DNA from: an uncultured Acetatifactor sp.
GTDB taxonomy: Bacteria > Bacillota > Clostridia > Lachnospirales > Lachnospiraceae
Assembly: GCA_910585805.1 (NCBI GenBank)
Contig: CAJUFB010000018.1
Span: forward strand, 1-64,000
DNA: 64,000 nt
Reading direction: 5' to 3'
Every line of letters starts with the position of its first letter. The stretch's first letter is position 1. Positions 26,281 to 35,291 of this stretch are shown here, in pieces. Below the pieces are notes generated by a model. The model saw nothing but the letters and a program-made list of their open reading frames with translations. It did not search any database and was not told where the DNA came from. A program made the translations under genes and the position numbers.

Positions 26281-27027
26281 ATGTTGAGAAGAAAATATCT
26301 GCAGGAATTTTTAATTGCTGTATTGGCTGGAATGGCTCTTTACTGCGTTAATATTAGCGTTGTGGCAGGGAATTCGACATATCGGTATGCCATAGAATTA
26401 TGGAATTATGGCAGGGAATATTTGCATGTTTTGTATCCGTTTCTTTTTACGGCGCCCTTTTGCTGGCTTCTGTTTTTTGAGAAAAATGGTTCGTATTGGA
26501 AAAACGTTTATAATAGGACAGATTTGCGAAAATATATTGCAAAGCGAATCCTGTTGAGTATAGGGCTGTCTGCATTTGCAATGCTTATAGCATCGGCAGG
26601 AAGCCTGGCATTTGCCTATATAATTGCGCCGTCGGGAAGAACCCTGGATTTCAATCCTATAGTGACTTATGATTTTTACGGGGAATACCAGCTTGCCCAC
26701 CCTGTAATGTATGGGCTTTTGTTGTCCTGCTGGAGAGCTGTGCTGGCAGCGGCATATGCGGCGTTTGCAATCGGGGTTACAATGCTCACCAGGAATATAT
26801 TTGTTTCAATGACAAGCGCATTTGTGTATTCGGTATTGGAGAATTTCGCAACTGCCATTTTACAGGTTCCGGCATGGAGTATTTGCACTTCCTTTTACCC
26901 CAACCGGCTGAGCGGTAATGTCGTTACCATTCCGGGGTTGCTGGCAGGTCCTTTTGTATTGCTTTTGCTGACAGCGGTTCTTTTTATCTGTTATAGGAGA
27001 AAGGGAATGGAGAGCGTGATGGATTGA
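26281..27027 (+). CDS. Membrane protein, probable ABC-2-type permease subunit
   Basis: 248 residues with about six hydrophobic helices: 12-30, 50-68, 85-110, 140-165, 170-190 and near the C-terminus. It ends with basic residues. ATG 26281 is preceded by GAGG, and the frame to 26221 overlaps the intercistronic hairpin. AT-rich. It sits between the secreted protein and another large membrane protein, and an ABC ATPase follows. Permease role is inferred from this order. Confidence 0.65.
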   Translation: MLRRKYLQEFLIAVLAGMALYCVNISVVAGNSTYRYAIELWNYGREYLHVLYPFLFTAPFCWLLFFEKNGSYWKNVYNRTDLRKYIAKRILLSIGLSAFAMLIASAGSLAFAYIIAPSGRTLDFNPIVTYDFYGEYQLAHPVMYGLLLSCWRAVLAAAYAAFAIGVTMLTRNIFVSMTSAFVYSVLENFATAILQVPAWSICTSFYPNRLSGNVVTIPGLLAGPFVLLLLTAVLFICYRRKGMESVMD

Positions 27028-27035
27028 GGTGTTTT

Positions 27036-28598
27036 ATGCTGAATATAACGAAGTTTTATTTAAAAAAGTTGTTCAGGGAATTTTATTGCATAAACGGCAG
27101 GCTGCTCCTTATGGTTGCTGTTTTTTCCTTTTATACTTCTTATGAATTCCGCATCCTGGACGGCAGCAATTGTTCCGTGATTGAATATACGCTGTACGTG
27201 ATGAGTGATTATTACTACTTTATCTTTTTCTTCTTAGTGATATACGGGGTGATAATATATGGTGAAATAAAGGACAGCGGCATGTTTGTCTTACAGAGGA
27301 CTACAAAGTACGGATATTATTATGCAGGTAAAATGGCGGCAATTTCTGTCTTTACAGCCAGCATTATCCTGCTGCATGTGATAATAGCCGTTCTGATTGG
27401 TTTGGCCGGACATGGCTGGGGGAATGTCTTTGTTGTTCCGGAAGGGCAGCTATCAGAAATCGGCCTCATTTTTCAGGATGCTTTCCGGACGCCCGCAGGC
27501 GCACTGGCTGCGGTATGCTGTTACAGAATTCTTGGGTTGTCCCTGTATGCCGGCATTCTGCTCTTGCTTTCGCATTTTATGCAGGACAGGATAATCATTG
27601 TGCTGCAGACCATGGTGTACCTCTTAACCATAGTCACCCTGCAGAAGAATGCGGACTGGAAAATACCGTTGGTGTTTTTTATCAATTACCTTTTCCTGCA
27701 CAGGGCGCTGCTGAACAGGATAGTTTTTCAGGCTGTCATTTGCAGTGTTGTGGTTTTGGCCGCGCTGCTTTCAGCGTCAGGTCTATGGAGAGCACATACA
27801 AGGAAATGGATCCAAAGCTTACGGATACCTGTCAGAATATTGGGAGGGATTATCACCGGCAAAAGGATTGTCCTGCTGATTGTTATGTATTTTATTTTAG
27901 CTGTTACCGCCATTATTAAATTCCGGTTTGAAGCGGACTCAGGAGGGGGATACATTCTGTCAGCTTTTATGGGATGTGGGCTGGGATATATGAACCTGAT
28001 TGAGTTTCTTCACCTGCTCATTTTTAACGGCATTCCAATATACATTCTTTCAGTCTATTTAGGAGATAACAATTCCATGCGGAATAATGTGATGATAAGA
28101 TATTCCAGAAAGCGGGAATGGTTTATGTGTGTCCAATATTCTATGCTGCTGCTCATTTTATTCCAATTGGGATTACAATGTATATTTACTTTTATACTGG
28201 GGAGCGCGGATGCTTTTTTGGGGATATCGGGACAATTCGGGAGCGATGCGCTTCCGGAAAACTGGCCCCTGGGTTTTTTGGCGGCCGCAGGATTTGGGTT
28301 AAGGGTTCTGGAGCTGATGTTTCTGCAGATGCTGTATTTTTGGATGTTTTCCTGCCTGAGAAACATAACGACTTCGTTCCTTCTGACAATGTCGTTGTAT
28401 TTATCGACGGTATCCGGTTACGGTAAGTGGCTGCCCTTTGGACTGTCCTCCCTGTGTCGCGTAATTGGCCAGGAGGGGGATGATATATACTGGAATGTCC
28501 TGGTTTCAGTTGTGATTTTTATAGTTGGCTATTTTCTGCTATATGGCTGTTTTATAAGATATAATGTTGTAAGAAAGATAACATGCGGAAGGAATTAA
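27036..28598 (+). CDS. Large membrane protein, probable ABC permease subunit
   Basis: About 520 residues and roughly twelve hydrophobic helices, possibly two six-helix halves. No named motif recognised. ATG 27036 has GAGG 6 bases upstream. The frame could open with TTG at 27024. It starts 8 bases after the preceding gene and overlaps the region leading to the ABC ATPase gene, so translation is probably coupled. AT-rich compared with neighbours beyond 29.5 kb. Confidence 0.65.
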   Translation: MLNITKFYLKKLFREFYCINGRLLLMVAVFSFYTSYEFRILDGSNCSVIEYTLYVMSDYYYFIFFFLVIYGVIIYGEIKDSGMFVLQRTTKYGYYYAGKMAAISVFTASIILLHVIIAVLIGLAGHGWGNVFVVPEGQLSEIGLIFQDAFRTPAGALAAVCCYRILGLSLYAGILLLLSHFMQDRIIIVLQTMVYLLTIVTLQKNADWKIPLVFFINYLFLHRALLNRIVFQAVICSVVVLAALLSASGLWRAHTRKWIQSLRIPVRILGGIITGKRIVLLIVMYFILAVTAIIKFRFEADSGGGYILSAFMGCGLGYMNLIEFLHLLIFNGIPIYILSVYLGDNNSMRNNVMIRYSRKREWFMCVQYSMLLLILFQLGLQCIFTFILGSADAFLGISGQFGSDALPENWPLGFLAAAGFGLRVLELMFLQMLYFWMFSCLRNITTSFLLTMSLYLSTVSGYGKWLPFGLSSLCRVIGQEGDDIYWNVLVSVVIFIVGYFLLYGCFIRYNVVRKITCGRN

Positions 28599-28600
28599 AC

Positions 28601-29254
28601 ATGAATAAGATAAACACAAATAAGGTGATCCGGCTTAACGGCGTTAAGAAATCTTTTAAGGGAAATATTCTGTTTGAAAATGTCAGCCTGGAAATAGAGA
28701 AGGGGCAGGTCGTCGGGTTCAGGGGAAGAAATGGTTCTGGAAAGTCTGTGCTGCTGAAAATAATAGCGGGACTGTATACACCTGATGAGGGGGATGTATA
28801 TATACAGGGGGAAAAACTGGGCGATAGGATTGATTATCCAGATGATGTGGGTATTTTAGTGGATTCGCCGGGATTTATCGAAGTCCTTTCTGGATTTGAG
28901 AATTTATGCCTTCTTGCGGAGATCAAAGGCCGCATAGGACGCGGGGAAATAGAAAGCGCAATGAGAAAGTTTGATTTAGACCCCGACAGCAGGAAAAAGG
29001 TAAAAAACTATTCACTGGGAATGAAAGAAAAGTTAGGCATTATCCAGGCGACAATGGAAGACCAGGAAATTGTGATTTTGGATGAGCCGTTTAACGCATT
29101 GGACGAAGCTTCCTGCCAGCATTTATATCAGTTTCTCATGCAGCTTAAGGACAGAAAAAAAACGATATTGCTGACATCGCATAACCAGGCGGATTTAGAC
29201 GCGCTGTGTGATGTCCAGTATAGTGTCCCGGCATTTGAAAAACTTATGTCGTAG
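28601..29254 (+). CDS. ABC transporter ATP-binding protein
   Basis: 217-residue nucleotide-binding subunit. Walker A GRNGSGKS (near residue 43), signature YSLGMKEKLG, Walker B IVILDEPFNALD, and H-loop TSHNQ. Start 28601 is chosen for the upstream AAGGA at proper distance; the frame opens earlier at 28583, inside the previous gene. Last gene of the operon 25762-29254. The Walker A second residue Arg instead of Pro (GRNGSGKS) is an unusual variant. Likely powers export of, or immunity to, the secreted protein (inference). Confidence 0.9.
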   Translation: MNKINTNKVIRLNGVKKSFKGNILFENVSLEIEKGQVVGFRGRNGSGKSVLLKIIAGLYTPDEGDVYIQGEKLGDRIDYPDDVGILVDSPGFIEVLSGFENLCLLAEIKGRIGRGEIESAMRKFDLDPDSRKKVKNYSLGMKEKLGIIQATMEDQEIVILDEPFNALDEASCQHLYQFLMQLKDRKKTILLTSHNQADLDALCDVQYSVPAFEKLMS

Positions 29255-29547
29255 TTGGTTCCGGGCCTTTCCGGATGTGCCAGTGTATTGGCTGAAGCGA
29301 TTCTTGTGGACAGGGAAGCTGTTTCTCAAAATCCGTACAAAACATTGACTTTCTGAATCGGAATGTTTATGATGATAAAGGCGCCTGGCGGCAGCCCGGA
29401 AGCTTAGCCGACGTAAACGTATAACGATTGGGCATTTCCGCAATGCAGGACAAAAGGGGCGAAGAGAATGCAGAATGCGGTGGGAGATTTTCCGGCAGCG
29501 AGTCGGCGGATTGGAATTCTGTATGAAAAAAGAGTGAGGATAGCCAT
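29255..29547. other. Intergenic region, no gene seen
   Basis: About 290 bases. Composition returns to GC-rich here. No clear terminator for the ABC operon was found. Confidence 0.4.
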
Positions 29548-30510
29548 ATGAAGATTGTCATTTTGGAGAGAAATAGTGTGGGAACAGATGTGTCAGTGGA
29601 TGAGGTCAGGAAATTCGGAGATGTCACAATATATGACAATACTGTCACAATCGGAGAAGTGCGGGAGCGGGTGAAGGATGCGGACATTGTCATTGCCAAT
29701 AAATCTCCTTTGCGGGAGGAAACTTTGAAGGATGCGCCCCGTGTAAAGCTGATCTGTGAGTTTGCCACCGGATATGACAACTGCGACCTGGAATACTGCA
29801 CTGCCAGGGGAATACGGGTTGCTAACGTGCGGGATTACTGTACTGCCATGGTGGCGCAGCATACCTTTACTTTGGCGTTGGCCCTGAGCCAGAAGCTGAT
29901 ACATTATGACAACTATGTCAAGTCAGGACAATACAGTGCCCAGAGCCGGTTTTCCAACTTTGACCTTCCGTTTTATGAGCTGGAGGGCAAGACCTGGGGA
30001 ATTGTCGGAATGGGGAATATCGGCAGGCGTGTGGCGAAGATTGCCGAAACCATGGGATGCCGGGTTATTTTTCATTCCATTACGGGCAGGAGCAGCTGTA
30101 CGGAATATCCTCAGGTAGATAAGGAAACACTGCTTACAGAGAGCGATTTCCTGTCTCTGCACTGTCCGCTCAGCAATCTGAGCCGGAATTTCATAGATGG
30201 AGAAGCTTTGCGGAAGATGAAGAATACGGCGGTTCTGGTGAATGTGGCAAGAGGCGGCGTGGTGGACAATGCCGCCCTGTATGAAGCGCTGGAAGCGGGC
30301 GGGATTGCAGCGGCAGGGTTGGATGTGGTGGAGAAGGAGCCGCTGGAGCCGGAGAATCCTTTAAGCCGCGTGAAAGACAGCAGCCGCCTGATCATCACGC
30401 CGCATCTGGCATGGGCCAGCGTGGAAGCCAGAAAGCGCTGCGTGGAGGAAGCCTGTCTGAATATTGCCGCATTTCTGCGGGGTGAGATGAGGAATGTGGT
30501 GAATCCTTGA
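29548..30510 (+). CDS. D-isomer-specific 2-hydroxyacid dehydrogenase
   Basis: 320-residue NAD-dependent enzyme. Nucleotide-binding motif GIVGMGNIGRRVAK near residue 150, catalytic region VNVARGGVVDNAALYEAL near 231, with the usual Arg, and a C-terminal catalytic His in ITPHLAWAS near 288. Substrate not evident: family members include hydroxypyruvate/glycerate and lactate dehydrogenases. Start ATG follows AGGAT with moderate spacing. Appears monocistronic. Confidence 0.92.
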   Translation: MKIVILERNSVGTDVSVDEVRKFGDVTIYDNTVTIGEVRERVKDADIVIANKSPLREETLKDAPRVKLICEFATGYDNCDLEYCTARGIRVANVRDYCTAMVAQHTFTLALALSQKLIHYDNYVKSGQYSAQSRFSNFDLPFYELEGKTWGIVGMGNIGRRVAKIAETMGCRVIFHSITGRSSCTEYPQVDKETLLTESDFLSLHCPLSNLSRNFIDGEALRKMKNTAVLVNVARGGVVDNAALYEALEAGGIAAAGLDVVEKEPLEPENPLSRVKDSSRLIITPHLAWASVEARKRCVEEACLNIAAFLRGEMRNVVNP

Positions 30511-30590
30511 CAGAAACCGGAAGCTGAAGTAAACTTTTACTGTGAAAGTCCTGCATCTTGCCCTGCGGAAACTGCGCAGTCAAAATGAAC

Positions 30591-30614
30591 TCCCCTGCTC
30601 TACAGAAGGCAGGG
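30591..30614 (+). other. GC-rich hairpin, possible weak terminator
   Basis: Stem CCCCTGC / GCAGGGG with a 10-base loop between the dehydrogenase and gtrA-like gene. No T-run. Confidence 0.35.
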
Positions 30615-30719
30615 GCGCAGAGGAGAATTGGCGGCAGGACGCCATGTATTCTGCGGAAGGATACAGCAGGGAAGAGTTTCCGGCGAGAGTATGCGGGAAG
30701 AAAGAACCGGAGGAAGCAA

Positions 30720-31169
30720 ATGATACAAAAAGGGAAAGAGCTTTATAAGAAACATGAGGAAATCATCGTCTATCTGATCGTGGGTGTGCTGACTACCATT
30801 GTGTCCTGGGTGGCGAAGTTTATCGCAAATGCATTGCTGTTTCACAATACAATGTACCCCACGCCGTTTGAAAATGCCGTTCTCAGCACGATTAACTGGG
30901 TGACGGGGGTCATCTTCGCCTATTTTACCAACAGGAGGTTTGTATTTAAGAGTAAGGAGCCTATGAGTAAGGAAGCGCCTAAATTTGTGCTCTCCCGCAT
31001 TTCCACATGGGTTCTGGATGTGGTGGTGATGCAGGTGCTGACCGCAATGAATATCAATCTGCTTGTTGCCACGTTTATTTCAGCCGTACTGGTGACCGTT
31101 ACGAATTACATTTTCAGCAAGCTGTTTGTCTTTAATAAAAAGGCAGATGGACAAAACGTTGGGCAGTAA
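30720..31169 (+). CDS. GtrA-family membrane protein
   Basis: 149 residues, four membrane helices (about 16-35, 50-70, 92-110, 115-135). Motifs are VYLIVGVLTTIVSW near the N-terminus and FAYFTNRRFVFKS near 65, typical of GtrA proteins thought to move lipid-linked sugars across the membrane. Start 30720 has GGAGG 6 bases upstream. The frame opens at 30558 but lacks a site. The gene for a GT39-like membrane glycosyltransferase follows, consistent with a role in cell-envelope glycan transfer. Confidence 0.88.
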   Translation: MIQKGKELYKKHEEIIVYLIVGVLTTIVSWVAKFIANALLFHNTMYPTPFENAVLSTINWVTGVIFAYFTNRRFVFKSKEPMSKEAPKFVLSRISTWVLDVVVMQVLTAMNINLLVATFISAVLVTVTNYIFSKLFVFNKKADGQNVGQ

Positions 31170-31180
31170 GAAAGTGCCTT

Positions 31181-31300
31181 ACGGCAGTTCCGGGGAATAG
31201 CCGGGTGGCAATTCTCTGGAACAGCCTTATGGCAGTCCCTTGGGGAAAGGCTGGCAGCTGCTCTCTGGGAAAAGCCTGACAGTTCCCTGAGAAAATCCGG
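31181..31300 (+). repeat. Five degenerate tandem repeats of about 24 bases
   Basis: Units begin near 31182, 31206, 31230, 31252 and 31277 and follow the loose pattern GGCAGTTC-CTGGGGAAAGCC. They fill the gap between the gtrA-like gene and the glycosyltransferase gene. Confidence 0.5.
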
Positions 31301-31371
31301 CGGGGATGTCAGGGAATGTTCTTGAAGCAGTTTTCAGAAGAAACGGAAAGACGAAAGTAAAAGGCGGTTTT

Positions 31372-33141
31372 ATGAAGAAAATTGGGCGTGTTTTGAAAAA
31401 GGCGGACTGGAAACTGGCAGCAGTGCTTATGATCTCTCTGGCCATGCTGATCTTCTACGGGAATCAGAAGGAAGGGTATCATGTGGACGAGGTCTATTCC
31501 TACGGCCTGGCAAACAGTGAATATCTTCCCTTTATGCATTTTGGTCAGCATGATTATAATGTGAAGGAATGGATGGCGGAATATGGAGCGGGGGAATCTC
31601 CGGGGCAGCTTTTCGGCAATCTGATCAGGGATTTTCGGATTTTAAAGGAATGCGGATTTCATCTGAAGGAAAGTGTGATCTATCAGGATTATCTGACCGC
31701 TCAGGCCAGCAGCGCGGACACAAGGACGACAGGCTGGGTGCCGGGCCAGGCTTATATGGATTATCTGGCTGTCAGTGAAAGCAATGCTTTCAACTATGCT
31801 TCCGTCTATTATAATCAGCGGGGAGATGTGCATCCGCCTTTGTATTATGGTCTGCTGCATACGATCTGTTCCGTGTTCCGGGGGAAATTTTCCAGGTGGT
31901 TCGGTCTGGGACTGAATTTTGCCGCCCTGCTTATGGCTGCGGCACTGCTGTATAAAATGTGCAGGCTGTATCTGGGAGGCAGGAGGACGGCGTTGCTGAC
32001 GGCCGGTGTGTACAGTCTGTCTGCCGGATTTCTGTCCACGGCTATGTTTCTGAGAATGTATGCGCTGCTGACATTTATGGTGATGGCGTGCTGCTATATG
32101 CATCTGAAGATTGCGGACGAGGATTTCAGGCTGAAGGGAAAGAACCGGCGGAAGCTGGTACTGGTGGTATTGTGCGGCTTTCTGACGCATTATTATTTTG
32201 TGCTGTATGCCATTGGCGTGGCCCTTGTATTCTGCATATGGATGGCAGTGAAGCGGAAATGGCGGGAGATGGCAGGTTATGTGCTGACTTTGGCAGGAAC
32301 AGCCGCGGCGGGGCTTTGCATCTGGCCATTTGCCATACGGCATGTGTTTCATGGGTACAGAGGTGTGGGTTCTCTGGAAACGCTTTTGGGCGGAGACTTC
32401 TACCTGAGCAAGACAAAGCTTATGTTTGATCAGGCTGCGGCATGGATTCTCGGGGGGCATGGATGGGGGCTTTTGCTCTGCCTGTGCGTGTCGGTGGGGC
32501 TTCTTGTGCGGAAAAGAGGGCGGGATCTGCCGGTGTTCAAGGGATTGCTGCTTTTTGCGCCTATTGTATTTTATACGGTAACCGTGTCACAGATCGTGCC
32601 GTTTCTGGATACCAGATATATTATGTGCACTTATCCGTTCTGGTATCTGGCCGTATTCGGGACGGCGGAGGTACTGCTCAGGGAATGCCTGAGGAAAACA
32701 GCAGATAATTCGTATATAAAAACCGGAGTACTGGCAGCGGTGGGGGCATTGCTTCTGGGTGTCAGCTGCGGCGGCTGGAATACGCCGGACCATCTGTACC
32801 CGGGCGGACAGGAAACGGTGGAGATCGCCGAAAATACGGATTTTGTCTTCATACTGCCGGACGGAGACTGGAACCAGAGCGCCGTTGACAGCACCATACT
32901 GGCTCAGTGCAGAAATGTAGGTGTGACATATCTGTCAGATATGGGGCGTCTGGCGGAAGACTATGAATATCAGGCCGGAGATGTGCTGATTATCGCAGTA
33001 CAGCAGGATATGGATGTAGAAGCGGTGCTGGCTCAGGCGAAAAAAGAGTTCGGGGTGGAGGACCTGGCGGAAATCGGCAGGGATATGGGGAGTACCTCGG
33101 TTCGGGTTAAGCTTGCGGGACGGGATGAAACAGGGAGCTGA
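31372..33141 (+). CDS. GT39-like polytopic membrane glycosyltransferase
   Basis: 589 residues. After a first helix it has EGYHVDEVYSYGLAN near residue 35, the Asp-Glu motif expected in the first extracellular loop of GT-C enzymes. DVHPPLYYGLLH near 155 is typical of GT39-type PMT-like proteins. About ten helices fill residues 180-460. The C-terminal part is soluble. Such enzymes take sugars from polyprenyl phosphate, fitting the preceding GtrA. Acceptor unknown. ATG 31372 is chosen with AAGG upstream. Confidence 0.8.
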   Translation: MKKIGRVLKKADWKLAAVLMISLAMLIFYGNQKEGYHVDEVYSYGLANSEYLPFMHFGQHDYNVKEWMAEYGAGESPGQLFGNLIRDFRILKECGFHLKESVIYQDYLTAQASSADTRTTGWVPGQAYMDYLAVSESNAFNYASVYYNQRGDVHPPLYYGLLHTICSVFRGKFSRWFGLGLNFAALLMAAALLYKMCRLYLGGRRTALLTAGVYSLSAGFLSTAMFLRMYALLTFMVMACCYMHLKIADEDFRLKGKNRRKLVLVVLCGFLTHYYFVLYAIGVALVFCIWMAVKRKWREMAGYVLTLAGTAAAGLCIWPFAIRHVFHGYRGVGSLETLLGGDFYLSKTKLMFDQAAAWILGGHGWGLLLCLCVSVGLLVRKRGRDLPVFKGLLLFAPIVFYTVTVSQIVPFLDTRYIMCTYPFWYLAVFGTAEVLLRECLRKTADNSYIKTGVLAAVGALLLGVSCGGWNTPDHLYPGGQETVEIAENTDFVFILPDGDWNQSAVDSTILAQCRNVGVTYLSDMGRLAEDYEYQAGDVLIIAVQQDMDVEAVLAQAKKEFGVEDLAEIGRDMGSTSVRVKLAGRDETGS

Positions 33142-33265
33142 GATTGAGATTCACTCAAAAGGGCGGTTTGTCTGCCGCCGTGGGAATCCGCAGCCGGAAG
33201 GGCCCGGCGGCCTGTCTGCCATACCTGATCTGCAGTTGGTATGGGTGTAGAAAGAGGGGATTTGC

Positions 33266-33970
33266 CTACGGCAAAATCCCCTTAATCAGTTCTTTCACCA
33301 GTGCTGCGGAATGCCTGGCCGCGGCTGTCTCAAAAGTCGGATAATCCATTTCCGCGCTGTCATCCGCCTTATCCGAAATGGCGCGGATGATAACAAAAGG
33401 TATGTTGTTCAGGTAAGCGCCGTGGGCTATGGAAGCGCCTTCCATCTCGGCACAGTCTCCCTGAAACTCCGAGATCAGATGTTCCTTTACCTCTTTGCTG
33501 GAAATAAACTGGTCGCCGCTGACCACACGGCCATACATGACATTTGTGTCAGGATTGGCTTTCTCGCAGGCTTCCTTTGCCAGAGCCATTAATTTCTCAT
33601 CCGCCTTAAACTCCAGGAAGCCCATCTGCGGAACCTCTCCCAGCCTGTAGCCAAAGATTCTGACATCCATGTCATGATGGATCGCATCCCTGGAGATGAG
33701 TATGTCACCGATGTCAAGCCTGGGATTCAGGGCACCGGCCACGCCTGTATTGATCACATGGCTTACCTTGAATTCATCAGCCAGTATCTGTACGCATAGC
33801 GCGGCATTTACTTTTCCGATGCCGCAGCGGACGATGACTACAGGCGTTCCGTTCAGTGTGCCGTCGTGAAAATCCATTCCTGCCTTGCGGATGACGGCGG
33901 TTAAGTCCATTTCTTTCTTCAGTTCTTCTACTTCAGGCTCCATTGCGCCTATGATGCCGATTTTGATCAT
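33266..33970 (-). CDS. mtnN: 5'-methylthioadenosine/S-adenosylhomocysteine nucleosidase
   Basis: 234-residue enzyme that cleaves adenine from MTA and SAH. The start MIKIGIIGAMEPEVEELK is diagnostic. GIGKVNAALCVQ, NTGVAGALNP and the C-terminal EMEGASIAHGAY plus ISDKADDSAEMDY contain the expected Glu and Asp catalytic residues. AGGAG precedes the ATG. It lies 64 bases downstream of luxS on the same strand, so the two consecutive steps of SAH detoxification are in one operon. Confidence 0.97.
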   Translation of the reverse strand: MIKIGIIGAMEPEVEELKKEMDLTAVIRKAGMDFHDGTLNGTPVVIVRCGIGKVNAALCVQILADEFKVSHVINTGVAGALNPRLDIGDILISRDAIHHDMDVRIFGYRLGEVPQMGFLEFKADEKLMALAKEACEKANPDTNVMYGRVVSGDQFISSKEVKEHLISEFQGDCAEMEGASIAHGAYLNNIPFVIIRAISDKADDSAEMDYPTFETAAARHSAALVKELIKGILP

Positions 33971-34034
33971 ATTCTCCTCGTTTCTGCGCGGTTGATGCTG
34001 TTTCTTTTTTCCAGGGTTTACATGTTACTCTTTC

Positions 34035-34514
34035 TTACTGCGGATAAACCAGCCTGTCCTCGCCGATTCCGTAAAGCACCTGCTCCAGGTATCTCTTTGC
34101 CAGATAGTTAGCCATGGGCAGGTTCATATCCAGATAATTCCCGCAGTCCATGGGGGATGCGCCGGGAACCTCTCCCTGATAATCCCGAATGAACTCAAAC
34201 ATCTGCTGTATCAGGGGAACGATATCCCGGGAGGCGTAATCTCCGGCCAGCAGCAGATAGAAGCCCGTGCGGCATCCCATGGGGCCGAAATAGATGGTCC
34301 TGTCCTTATAGTCGGGATGGTTGCGCAGAAAAGTGGCACCCAGGTGTTCGATGGTGTGAACCTCGGCAGTGTTCATGACAGGTTCTTCATTGGGGCTGGT
34401 CATGCGCAGGTCAAAGGTGGTGACGGTTTCTGCGCCGACTTTGTCCTGTCGGGATACATAGATGCCGGGCTGAAGCCGGACATGGTCTATGGTGAAGCTT
34501 GCGATCTTTTCCAT
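34035..34514 (-). CDS. luxS: S-ribosylhomocysteine lyase
   Basis: 159-residue metalloenzyme that splits S-ribosylhomocysteine to homocysteine and DPD, the AI-2 precursor. The metal-binding motif HTIEH (residues about 53-57) and the downstream Cys in GPMGCRTGFYLLL are visible. The length fits. Upstream of mtnN, with which it completes the recycling of S-adenosylhomocysteine. Confidence 0.98.
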   Translation of the reverse strand: MEKIASFTIDHVRLQPGIYVSRQDKVGAETVTTFDLRMTSPNEEPVMNTAEVHTIEHLGATFLRNHPDYKDRTIYFGPMGCRTGFYLLLAGDYASRDIVPLIQQMFEFIRDYQGEVPGASPMDCGNYLDMNLPMANYLAKRYLEQVLYGIGEDRLVYPQ

Positions 34515-34535
34515 AAGAAATACTTCCTTTCTGAA

Positions 34536-34685
34536 TTATTTTTTCAAGCGTTCAATGACGCAGGTATGTTTTGCCGGACAATCCGCGTTCTGTATGGGCA
34601 GGTAAACCACATCGGAGAACCCTTTCCCGGAGGGAGGTTCCATAACTGGATTCATGTAATACATTTTCGCGCTGTAGTAAGCCAT
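34536..34685 (-). pseudogene. C-terminal fragment of a PD-(D/E)XK nuclease-like AAA/DUF1703 gene
   Basis: One minus-strand frame reads MAYYSAKMYYMNPVMEPP, then SGKGFSDVVYLPIQNADCPA, closely like the GKGxADxVFLPxxxxDKPAxxxELK nuclease motif of DUF1703/AAA-ATPase-like proteins, then degenerates and stops at 34536. An upstream segment in another frame (34737 downwards, NPGNGALEDGLL) looks like the preceding part. So this is a frameshifted relic just upstream of luxS. The Lys of the ELK motif is lost. Confidence 0.5.
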
Positions 34686-35054
34686 CTTCCAATGCACCGT
34701 TTCCCGGGTTCACATAAAGCCCCATAAATCTATCCATCCTGTTTTTTACTCACAGTTGAAAATATTTGCCAAAGATAACGCATAACGAGTGAGCGTGATT
34801 CCGAACGTCTCTTTCATGATAATATAGCGGGGGAGAAATGTCAATTTCCAAAAGCAAATTTCGCCGTTACGATTTGATATGGCGAAACGAGAGGCCGATG
34901 CGGGAAAGCGGAAATATGGATTGCTTTTTAAGGGACTGTCCTGTAAACTATAGAGGAAGCCGGCATAATGGAGCGCGCTGCAGTGGCATTATGGCGGTAA
35001 AGCAGACATTGGAAAATACGTATTTGAAAATCGAAACAAAATCGGAGGAAAGCT
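34686..35054. other. Intergenic region
   Basis: About 370 bases, of which the first 50 may belong to the nuclease relic. The rest contains no convincing gene. Confidence 0.4.
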
Positions 35055-35291
35055 ATGAATGCTGCGTTGATCATGAAACTGATAAGTGCTAAAAGTAAGT
35101 TCAGCAGGAACCACCCCAAGTTTGAGGCCTTTCTGAAAAGTGTTTTTTCCAGAAAAATAGAAGAAGACACCGTGATCGAAATCACCGTCACCAGGCCCGG
35201 GGAAGCTCCCCTTACGGCGAATATAAAGGTACTGCAGTCCGACCTGGAGCTTCTGGAGGAGTTGAAAGAGTTGAAAGGATTGACACAATGA
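35055..35291 (+). CDS. Small protein coupled to an AAA ATPase, unknown
   Basis: 78 residues, mixed charged, with KLISAKSKFSRNHPKFEAFLKSVFSRKIEEDTVIEITVTRPGE and a helical Leu/Glu-rich C-terminus. GGAGG precedes the ATG by 7 bases. Its stop overlaps the next start (ATGA), showing translational coupling with the ATPase. No family recognised. Confidence 0.75.
   Translation: MNAALIMKLISAKSKFSRNHPKFEAFLKSVFSRKIEEDTVIEITVTRPGEAPLTANIKVLQSDLELLEELKELKGLTQ

Noticed and set aside
31642..32460. 272-residue minus-strand frame in the GT39-like gene
   Set aside because: His/Gln/Arg-rich shadow of the glycosyltransferase; no start site.
34838..35092. 84-residue plus-strand frame before the small AAA-partner gene
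   Set aside because: No ribosome site, low-complexity reading, overlaps the better-supported gene at 35055.
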